Shown here: piece by piece, positions 54,977 to 64,000 of the stretch
How positions within the stretch are numbered: position 1 is the stretch's first letter
Layout of the letters: each line of letters starts with the position of its first letter
Source: Deltaproteobacteria bacterium
Lineage (GTDB): Bacteria > Myxococcota_A > Polyangia > Polyangiales > Polyangiaceae
DNA length: 64,000 bases
Reading direction: 5' to 3'
NCBI GenBank assembly: GCA_016875405.1
Contig: VGRJ01000007.1
Coordinates: forward strand, 1-64,000
Translations under genes and position numbers: made by a program
The notes under the pieces: generated by a model
Seen by the model: only the letters and a program-made list of their open reading frames with translations
Told to the model about the DNA's origin: nothing
Database searches by the model: none

Positions 54977-56518
54977 TCAGCGAATCATCCCGAGCGACGA
55001 CGCGACGAAGTCGTACACCGGCGCCCAGTATACGCCGATGATGAGCGTCGGGATCGCAAGCGCAACGCTCACCGCGCCGAAGAGCTGTCGCAGCCCGACC
55101 TCGCCGGTCGCGGTCGACTCCTCTAGGTACATCGCCCGAATGATGCGCGCGTAATAGAACAACGAGATGACGCTGTTCACGACGCCGACCACCGCGAGGA
55201 CCCAGTTCCAGGTGGTCCCGGACTTCACGAGCGCGGCGAACAGGTAGAACTTGCCGACGAACCCGGCCATCGGCGGGATCCCAGCGAGCGAGACGAGAAA
55301 GATCGTCATCACCACCGCGACGACCGGCGCGCGCTTCCCCAACCCACGGAACGCGTCGATCGACTCATCACCGCCGTTGGCCTCCGCGAGCGCCATGACG
55401 ACGAGGAACGCGCCGAGGTTCATGAAGCAGTACGACAGCACGTAGAACACGATCGCCGCGAGGCCGGCTTGGTTGAAGACCGAGACGCCGAGCAGCATGT
55501 AGCCCGCGTGCGCGATGCTCGAATAGGCGAGGAGGCGCTTGACATTGGTCTGCCCGAGCGCCGTGAGGTTTCCGACGCTCATCGTCGCCATTGCAAGGCA
55601 CCCCGCAACGACCGCCCATGGAGCGGCTCCCGGGTCGGCCGAGGAGGTCGCGTCCATGACGCCCTTCGCCGAGAGCGCATCCATAAAGAAGCGCATCATG
55701 ACCGCGAGCCCCGCGGCCTTCGGACCAACGGACAGGAACGCCGTCACCGGTGTGGGGGCGCCCTCGTACACGTCGGGCGTCCACATGTGGAACGGGGCCG
55801 CGCTGATCTTGTAGCCGAAGCCCGCGAGCATGCAGACGACCCCGACGAAGACGGCCTCGGGCACCTTGCCCTGCGCCTTGGTCAGCTCCGCGATCGCGAC
55901 GGAGATCTCTCCAAGGTTCAACGAGCGCGTGACGCCGTAGATCCAGCTCATGCCGTAAAGCATGACGCCCGACGCGACGCCGCCGTAGATCACGTACTTC
56001 AGGGCGCCCTCGCTCGACTTGCGGTCGCCAAGCTTGAAGCCGGCAAGCACGAAGCTGATGATGCTGACCATCTCGATCGAGAGATAGATCATGAGCAGGT
56101 GGCGGCTTGACGCCATCATGTTCATGCCGAGCGTCAGCACCAGGAGGAGCATGAACATCTCGGCGGCGTTTTTCTTCTCGCCGGGGCTTGTCTTGTCGCC
56201 GAGGTAGGCCGGCGCAGCGAAGAGCACGATCAGCGCGGTCACGAACGCGAAGAGCACCCGGAAGGTGTTGGCGAAATCGTCGAACGCCAGCATCCCGTAG
56301 AACAGGTTTCGCGGCTCGGCGTGGCGGCACAGAGCGGTCATCGACGCGACGGCCGAATAGCCGACCCCCGCGAGGCTGATGCCAACCGCGCCAAGCACCT
56401 TCGAGCGCTCGTCCTTCGCAACGAGGTCCCACCCGAGTACGGCGAGGATCGCGCCGATGATCGCGAGCTCGGGACCGTAGTAGGACAGGCTCTGGACGTT
56501 GTTGAGCGACTCGGACAT
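54977..56518 (-). CDS. nuoN: NADH-quinone oxidoreductase subunit N
   Basis: 513 residues (E. coli 485), about 14 membrane helices. ATG 56518 lies 2 bp after the nuoM stop. Conserved features: YLSIEMVSIISFVLAGF with the membrane Glu, APFHMWTPDVYEGAPTPVTAFLSVGPKAAG with the Lys/His channel residues, and LLAYSSIAHAGYMLLG. Antiporter-like proton-pump subunit of complex I, last of the nuoLMN set here. Confidence 0.96.
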   Translation of the reverse strand: MSESLNNVQSLSYYGPELAIIGAILAVLGWDLVAKDERSKVLGAVGISLAGVGYSAVASMTALCRHAEPRNLFYGMLAFDDFANTFRVLFAFVTALIVLFAAPAYLGDKTSPGEKKNAAEMFMLLLVLTLGMNMMASSRHLLMIYLSIEMVSIISFVLAGFKLGDRKSSEGALKYVIYGGVASGVMLYGMSWIYGVTRSLNLGEISVAIAELTKAQGKVPEAVFVGVVCMLAGFGYKISAAPFHMWTPDVYEGAPTPVTAFLSVGPKAAGLAVMMRFFMDALSAKGVMDATSSADPGAAPWAVVAGCLAMATMSVGNLTALGQTNVKRLLAYSSIAHAGYMLLGVSVFNQAGLAAIVFYVLSYCFMNLGAFLVVMALAEANGGDESIDAFRGLGKRAPVVAVVMTIFLVSLAGIPPMAGFVGKFYLFAALVKSGTTWNWVLAVVGVVNSVISLFYYARIIRAMYLEESTATGEVGLRQLFGAVSVALAIPTLIIGVYWAPVYDFVASSLGMIR

Positions 56519-56520
56519 GG

Positions 56521-58728
56521 TCAAAGGCCCGTGGTGAGGTCAGTGGCCTTCGCGGCGCCGGTCGTCTCGGTGACACGCGGCCCATCGACGATGGCGCGGT
56601 TCGCGACCTGGGTCGGCCCAGGGGCATCGACCCATCGGTGCATCTGAGCCGCGCCCTTGTCGATCAGGTTGAAGAGCGGGCGAGGCCAGAAACCGAGGAG
56701 CAGGACGAGGAACGCGAGCGGCGCGAGGCTCGCGAGCTCACGCTTGTTGATCTCGGGGAATTTCCCGCCGTACTCCGCGAGGTAGTGGTTGGTGCGCCAC
56801 TCCTCCCGGAACTTGCCGAGGAACATGCGCTGCATGGCCCAGAGGTGGTAGGCCGCCGTCACGATGACGCCGGTCGCGGCGAGCACCGTCAGGCCGCGGA
56901 AGCGCGGGAAGGCGCCAATGAAGGTGAGCGCCTCACCCCAGAAGCCGGAGAGCCCCGGAAGGCCAAGCGAGGCCATGAACGCGAAGCCGACGAGCGCCGT
57001 ATAGAGCGGCATCTCGGTCGCGAGTCCTCCGAACTTATCGATGTCGCGCGTGTGGACCCGGTCGTAGACCACACCGACCAACGTGAAGAGCATCCCCGTG
57101 ATGAGGCCGTGGTTGAACATCTGGACGAGGCAGGCCTCGATGCCCTGCGGCGTCAGCGCGCCGAGCGCCAGAAGCGTGAAGCCCATGTGGCTCACCGAGG
57201 AGTAAGCAACGAGCTTCTTCAGATCCTTCTGGGCCATGGCGCAGAAGGCTCCGTACAGAATGCCGATGACGCCGAGCGAGGCCATCGCCGGTGCAGCCCA
57301 GCGCGTCGCCTCCGGGAGCAGCGTGAAGTTGATGCGCAGGATGCCGTAGGTGCCCATCTTGAGGAGGACGCCGGCGAGAATCACGCTGATCGCCGTCGGC
57401 GCCTCGACGTGCGCGTCGGGCAGCCAGGTATGGAACGGGAACATCGGGATCTTGATCGCGAAGCCGACGAAGAGCCACACCCAGCAGAGCTTCACGGCGC
57501 TGACGCCGAGGATGGTGAGCCCCTTCGAGGCCCACGCCATCCGCTGCAGCTCGAGCACCGAGAGCGTCCGCGTCGCGACGTCGCCGTCGACGAGGTAGGT
57601 CGGGTCCGCGTTCAGGTAGAAGAAGATGAACGCGAGGAGCATGAAGACGCTGCCCGCGAGGGTGTAGATGAAGAACTTGATCGCGGCGTACTGTCGGCGC
57701 GGACCGCCCCAGATGCCGATGAGGAAGTACATCGGCAGCAGCATCACCTCCCAGAAGACGAAGAAGAGCAGGAGGTCGAGCGACACGAAGGTGCCGTACA
57801 TGCCGACGACGAGCAGGTTGTACATCGCGAAGTAGCCCTTCAGCTGCTTGTCGATGCTGAAGCTCGCGATGCACCCGACAAACGAGATGAGGGCCGTCAG
57901 GAGAACCATCGAGACGCTGATGCCGTCGATGCCAATCGAGTACTCGAGGTTCAACGAGCGGACCCACACGGCGCGCTCGATGAACTGGTAGCCGTCGTTT
58001 CCGTCGACCTTCGTGAAGGACGCGTCGTAGTTGAGGTAGAGCCAGACCGCGAGGAGGAGCTCGGCGCCCATCAGGACAAGCGTGAGCGTGCGGATGTTCT
58101 CGTCTTTCTTGTAGCCAATGAGGTGCGCGATGAAGATCGCGATGACGCCGAGGAGCGGCAGGAAGGTCATGATGGTCAGGATGTGCTGACCGAGGAAGCC
58201 GTGCTTCTCGGCGTGGATCCCGATCGCTTGCGGGATCCCGAGCGCACCTTCGGCGCTGCGCGCGTCCGACTCGACGACAACGTGGCCGTAGAGCTCGCTC
58301 GTCGGGCGTCGCGTGCTGTTGCTCGCCCAGGTGACCTCGACCCGCGCTTCCTGGCCGGGTTCGATCGTCTTGGCGGGCCCCTCGAGCTTCGCGGTCACGC
58401 CCGCGGGGAGTCGTGGGTCATTCGCCGAGGTGCGGGGCGCGACGCGCGACACGTGGAGCGGTCCCTCGCCGACGTTGCGAATGACGAAGGTCCCCTTGAA
58501 GACGCCGTCGCCCTGCGCGGTCAGCTCGAGTGAACGCTCGCCCGACGCGGACACCAGCTCGACCGCACCCGACGGCTTCGCCGCACCTGGTGCAGCGGCA
58601 GCCGCAGTGGAGGCAGACGGAGCCGCGGCCGGAGCCGCCGCGTCGTCCGCGAACGCACGGGAGGGGGCGACGATCGCGAGCACCGCGAAGGCAAGCGCCC
58701 AAACCAGGGACCGAATGCGAGTGTTCAT
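56521..58728 (-). CDS. nuoM: NADH-quinone oxidoreductase subunit M with extra secreted N-terminal Ig-like domain
   Basis: 735 residues (E. coli 509). The NuoM part (from about residue 175) is complete: VFWEVMLLPMYFLIGIWGG with the key Glu, FPFHTWLPDAHVEAPTAISVILAGVLLKMGTYG, and KKLVAYSSVSHMGF. Unlike the family, it begins with a cleavable-looking signal peptide (LVWALAFAVLAIVAPSRAFA). An Ala-rich linker and a domain of about 110 residues follow (GVFKGTFVIRNVGEGPLHVSRVAPRT...EPGQEARVEVTWAS), with the pattern of an ASH/DUF1573-type Ig fold. This domain should face the periplasm. It could bind another complex I subunit or the wall; neither is known. Start at ATG 58728, with no alternative that removes the extension cleanly. 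Confidence 0.93.
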   Translation of the reverse strand: MNTRIRSLVWALAFAVLAIVAPSRAFADDAAAPAAAPSASTAAAAAPGAAKPSGAVELVSASGERSLELTAQGDGVFKGTFVIRNVGEGPLHVSRVAPRTSANDPRLPAGVTAKLEGPAKTIEPGQEARVEVTWASNSTRRPTSELYGHVVVESDARSAEGALGIPQAIGIHAEKHGFLGQHILTIMTFLPLLGVIAIFIAHLIGYKKDENIRTLTLVLMGAELLLAVWLYLNYDASFTKVDGNDGYQFIERAVWVRSLNLEYSIGIDGISVSMVLLTALISFVGCIASFSIDKQLKGYFAMYNLLVVGMYGTFVSLDLLLFFVFWEVMLLPMYFLIGIWGGPRRQYAAIKFFIYTLAGSVFMLLAFIFFYLNADPTYLVDGDVATRTLSVLELQRMAWASKGLTILGVSAVKLCWVWLFVGFAIKIPMFPFHTWLPDAHVEAPTAISVILAGVLLKMGTYGILRINFTLLPEATRWAAPAMASLGVIGILYGAFCAMAQKDLKKLVAYSSVSHMGFTLLALGALTPQGIEACLVQMFNHGLITGMLFTLVGVVYDRVHTRDIDKFGGLATEMPLYTALVGFAFMASLGLPGLSGFWGEALTFIGAFPRFRGLTVLAATGVIVTAAYHLWAMQRMFLGKFREEWRTNHYLAEYGGKFPEINKRELASLAPLAFLVLLLGFWPRPLFNLIDKGAAQMHRWVDAPGPTQVANRAIVDGPRVTETTGAAKATDLTTGL

Positions 58729-58779
58729 GGTTCTGTTCGTGCGATGAGGCGTCAGTCAAGGAGCCAAAAACGATGAGCG

Positions 58780-61755
<2,976 letters not shown>

Positions 61756-62062
61756 TTCGGCGCGGTGGACCCTAGGAGACAGAACGCGCGGGGTCAAGCA
61801 GACTGTGTGAATTCTGGGAGGGGCGAGGCAGGTCCATGGCGAGCGAAGGTCGTGCGCCGACGGGGTGAGCGGGACTCAGCATCGAGGCGCCGAGGGGCCG
61901 GTGCGCGGCAGGCTGAGCCAAGACTTGCGCCATAGTGAGCCACAGGGAACCATGGCGTTCACAGCACGTCGCACTCCTGTTCATTCGTCGATAGATTCCT
62001 TTGTCATTTCATGCAATTGTCGCTTAGGCCACTCTGGCACGCTGTCTGCTTTACGTGAGGCC
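61756..62062. other. 307-bp divergent intergenic region (nuoL / lipoprotein)
   Basis: No convincing gene. On the nuoL side there is a TAGGGT box (61769-61774). On the lipoprotein side there are TTACGT-GAGGCC-ATG and an overlapping sigma-54-like TGGCAC...TGC. The lower-GC part near 61981-62030 (including GATAGATTCCTTTG) stands out from the surrounding DNA and may hold the promoter. Confidence 0.4.
61769..61774 (-). promoter_or_regulatory. -10-like box TAGGGT upstream of nuoL
   Basis: On the minus strand CCTAGGGT, 13 nt before ATG 61755. The same octamer lies before the OmpA gene at 17842. It would give a leader of about 6-7 nt, too short for a Shine-Dalgarno, and none is present. Confidence 0.3.
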
Positions 62063-62959
62063 ATGACCCACCCAAACAGCACCCCGCGCTTCCTCACCCT
62101 CGCTCTCGTCCTTGTGGCCGCCCCGACGCCCGCCTGTCTGAACAGCAGCGCGGACGGGCTCGGAGCGAACGGCGATGGCGACTCGGAGTCGGTGGGCGTC
62201 TGCAAGCTGGGCGAGACGCGGATTTGTCAGCAGCAGGTGGACGCGGACCAGCAGGGCATCGCCTCGTGCGTCTCGACGCCCGCGGGCAACGACTGGGGCG
62301 AGTGCGCCGTGAACCCCGACATGGGGAAGGCGAACTGTGACCCCTCGTACGAGGAGTGGAACGGGTTTTGTTGCGCGCGCCCTTCCATGCCGGGCTGCGC
62401 GGACTGCTGCGCTGGAGAAACGTGCGCAGGATGCCACACGCCACTGGTGCTCTCGTTCGATGACCGGCCGGTGAGCTACACGACCGAGGCTGGCGCGGTG
62501 ACGTTCGACCTGAGCCAGCATGGCGCGACCCAGACGTTCGACTGGCCGTCGGCGCGGACGCCCTGGCTCGCGCTGGACGTCGACGGCAACGGCGCGATCG
62601 AGAGCGGCGCCGAGCTCTTCGGCTCGGCGGTGCGGCTCACGAACGGACAGTTCGCGGACAACGGCTTCGAGGCGCTGGCCGAGCACGACCTGAACCACGA
62701 CGGTCGGATCGACGCGGCCGATCCGGTGTGGGCGCGGCTCGTCGCGTGGGGCGACACGAACGGCGACCGCGTGAGCCAGCCGCGCGAGCTCCGGCCGCTC
62801 GCGGACCTCGGCGTCTACCGGCTCGACCTCGGCTACCTGCGCGCGCCACGCTGCGACGAGCGCGGCAACTGCGAGATCGAGCAGGCGACGATGGGTGTGC
62901 TCGAGGACGGCGAAGCCAGGCAGGGCCGCGTCATCGACGTTCACCTGCGAGTCCAGTGA
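62063..62959 (+). CDS. EF-hand lipoprotein with CxxCH motif
   Basis: 298 residues from ATG 62063. Signal peptide (LTLALVLVAAPTPAC) with a weak lipobox. A Cys-rich part follows (CKLGETRICQQ, NGFCCARPSMPGCADCCAGETCAGCHTP) that includes CAGCH. Then come three EF-hand-like loops: DVDGNGAIESGAE, DLNHDGRIDAAD and DTNGDRVSQPRE, so Ca2+ binding is likely. The upstream frame to 61865 is open but is composed like noncoding DNA. GTGAGG lies 2 nt before the ATG. Its last 29 bp overlap engB tail-to-tail. Role unknown; a calcium-dependent surface protein is a fair guess. Confidence 0.75.
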   Translation: MTHPNSTPRFLTLALVLVAAPTPACLNSSADGLGANGDGDSESVGVCKLGETRICQQQVDADQQGIASCVSTPAGNDWGECAVNPDMGKANCDPSYEEWNGFCCARPSMPGCADCCAGETCAGCHTPLVLSFDDRPVSYTTEAGAVTFDLSQHGATQTFDWPSARTPWLALDVDGNGAIESGAELFGSAVRLTNGQFADNGFEALAEHDLNHDGRIDAADPVWARLVAWGDTNGDRVSQPRELRPLADLGVYRLDLGYLRAPRCDERGNCEIEQATMGVLEDGEARQGRVIDVHLRVQ

Positions 62960-63551
62960 CTCGGCGCAGGGCGCGCCACACCTCGTCAATCCCCTCGTGC
63001 TCCACGGCGGAGACACCAAGCACACGCTTTCCCGAGCCGAACCGATCGAGCGCAGCGCGTCGCTGGCTCTTCGGCAGCTTGTCGAGCTTCGTCGCGACGA
63101 GCAGCGTCGCGGGTCGCGGCTCCTCGCGGGTCTTGAGGAACTCGAGGAGCTGCGCCTCCTCCTCTTCGACGCCGCGGCGCGCGTCGACGAGCACGACCAC
63201 GGCGCGGAGCGAGGCTCGGTGCAAGAGGTAGTGTTCGATGAGCTCTGCCCATGCGTCCCGCTCACCCTTGCTTCGCTTCGCGTAGCCGTAGCCCGGCAGG
63301 TCGACCATGCAGAGCTCGGCGCCGTCGCGTGCGCGCGCCGAGAAAAAGCTGATCTGCCGCGTGCAGCCCGGCGTCGAGCTCGTCCGAACCAGGTTTCGCC
63401 GTGACATGAGGGCGTTCATGAGGCTGCTCTTGCCGACGTTCGAGCGCCCTGCAAACGCGACCTCGAGCCCGTACTCCGGGGGGAGGTGCGCAGCGCCTTG
63501 TGCTCCAGCGACGAACGACGCGTCGAGGATGTCCCAGACGTTGGTGCTCAC
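62931..63551 (-). CDS. engB: EngB (YsxC/YihA) ribosome-assembly GTPase
   Basis: 206 residues. G1 GRSNVGKS, G2 with STPGCT, G3 DLPGYGYAK (family-specific), G4 TKLD. YGLEVAFAGRSNVGKSSLMNALMSRR at the N-terminus is diagnostic. Helps 50S subunit maturation and is essential in many bacteria. ATG 63551 overlaps the DUF971 stop (ATGA), so translation is coupled. Confidence 0.96.
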   Translation of the reverse strand: MSTNVWDILDASFVAGAQGAAHLPPEYGLEVAFAGRSNVGKSSLMNALMSRRNLVRTSSTPGCTRQISFFSARARDGAELCMVDLPGYGYAKRSKGERDAWAELIEHYLLHRASLRAVVVLVDARRGVEEEEAQLLEFLKTREEPRPATLLVATKLDKLPKSQRRAALDRFGSGKRVLGVSAVEHEGIDEVWRALRRVTGLAGERR

Positions 63552-63913
63552 GAGGCCGCACCGGGACGCGTCAGCGTCACCTCTGGCCGGTCGGCCAACG
63601 AGCGGAGGTACTCGAAGGTATAGAGCCCCGTGTCATGGCCATCGCCCCAGACCAGCTTCAGCGCGTAGAAGCCGACGGTCTCGATCTCTCGCAGTTCGGC
63701 GTTGCCACCGGGGATGAAGTTGATCGTGCCGCCGTGGCCCTGGCAGTGCGCGCACGGGCAGTAGCCGCGGAGGATCGCGTTCGGGTAAACGGCGCGTGCG
63801 CCATCGCCCCAAGTGATCTCGGTCGTGTTCGCGCCGCGGGGCGCCTTGAGGTGCGTCGGCGTGTGCTCGGGCTTCACGGCGACGTTCTTCTTCGTGGAGC
63901 CAGGTCCCGTCAA
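63548..63913 (-). CDS. DUF971 protein
   Basis: 121 residues from TTG 63913; a GTG at 63877 is also possible and the frame is open to the window edge. The features GARAVYPNAILRGYCPCAHCQGHGG and the end WGDGHDTGLYTFEYLRSL match DUF971, a Cys-containing domain (CPCAHC) also found as the N-terminus of gamma-butyrobetaine hydroxylase. The Cys cluster may bind a metal or Fe-S; role unknown. Coupled to engB. Confidence 0.8.
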   Translation of the reverse strand: MTGPGSTKKNVAVKPEHTPTHLKAPRGANTTEITWGDGARAVYPNAILRGYCPCAHCQGHGGTINFIPGGNAELREIETVGFYALKLVWGDGHDTGLYTFEYLRSLADRPEVTLTRPGAAS

Positions 63914-63959
63914 GCAGGGACGCGCCGCAGGCCGCCGCGGTCCCCTCGCTTGCGCCCGC

Positions 63960-64000
63960 TCACTGGTTCTGTTCGGGCAACACCTTGCCCTCGGGCGTGA
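63960..64000 (-). CDS. C-terminal end of a protein (partial, runs off the right edge)
   Basis: The minus strand has an open frame entering from the right edge and ending at TGA (63960-63962), giving the tail TPEGKVLPEQNQ. Only 13 codons are visible, so it is only a hint of a gene that would precede DUF971 on the same strand. Confidence 0.3.
   Translation of the reverse strand, partial: TPEGKVLPEQNQ

Noticed and set aside
62035-62050. TGGCAC-N5-CTGCT, a close match to a sigma-54 -24/-12 promoter
   Set aside because: It would start transcription 2 nt before the ATG at 62063, and the GTGAGG before the ATG would then be unused. One position differs from consensus. Kept only as a possibility; a leaderless sigma-54 message would be unusual.

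Overview
The window is about 64 kb of very GC-rich DNA, densely packed with genes on both strands and showing no mobile-element debris. Gene content points to a myxobacterium of the Polyangiales (Sorangiineae-like Myxococcota). It has a PEGA-tailed Ser/Thr kinase, a PP2C phosphatase, AgmX/PglI-type and SBBP-type lipoproteins, a DUF4388 (PATAN) protein, and more than a dozen secreted lipoproteins with Gly/Ser/Thr- or Pro/Ala-rich linkers. It also has several secreted proteins carrying CxxCH haem-type motifs. The taxon is inferred from family content, not measured.

Layout. 1-18.3 kb: a divergent lipoprotein stub, a HelD-like helicase, an alpha/beta-hydrolase lipoprotein, a TPR lipoprotein, a Pro/Ala-rich repeat protein, a LolC/E permease, a Ser/Thr kinase, a CCA/poly(A) nucleotidyltransferase, a DPP-IV-like S9 peptidase, and a group of small envelope proteins. 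That group includes a degenerate NodB protein, a UshA-like/multihaem cytochrome fusion and an OmpA lipoprotein. 18.3-34.9 kb: a VanW protein, a 1784-residue tandem UvrA, a DUF2505 protein, then a tight reverse-strand operon (membrane regulator with a decayed sigma-54-type ATPase domain, ChaN lipoprotein in frame with SmpB, small protein). After it come a Cys-rich SBBP lipoprotein, a PP2C phosphatase and an M48-type zinc peptidase lipoprotein. 35-48 kb: a beta-propeller/haem lipoprotein, guaB, an NtrY-like histidine kinase, glmS, small membrane proteins, a DUF4388/J-like protein and a ClpA/C-type AAA+ unfoldase. 48.5-52.7 kb: a three-gene secreted-protein operon ending in a good terminator hairpin. 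52.8-61.8 kb: a separate nuoL-nuoM-nuoN unit with a GH35-like glycosidase gene downstream. 62-64 kb: an EF-hand/CxxCH lipoprotein, EngB, DUF971 and a gene stub.

The main oddities are these. (1) A haem-uptake lipoprotein (ChaN) runs in frame, with no stop codon, into SmpB, which keeps its own ribosome-binding site. (2) Both proton-pump subunits NuoM and NuoL carry large extra extracytoplasmic modules: a secreted Ig-like domain, and a His/Gly-rich loop of roughly 290 residues. (3) A TANNNT-like box recurs 6 (or 7) nt upstream of ATG at several unlinked genes, which suggests leaderless transcripts. In one case it starts a 10-codon leader peptide coupled to the Ser/Thr kinase. (4) Several enzyme-like domains have lost their catalytic motifs and are attached to membrane or sensory parts. 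All functional statements come from reading motifs by eye; no database search was run.
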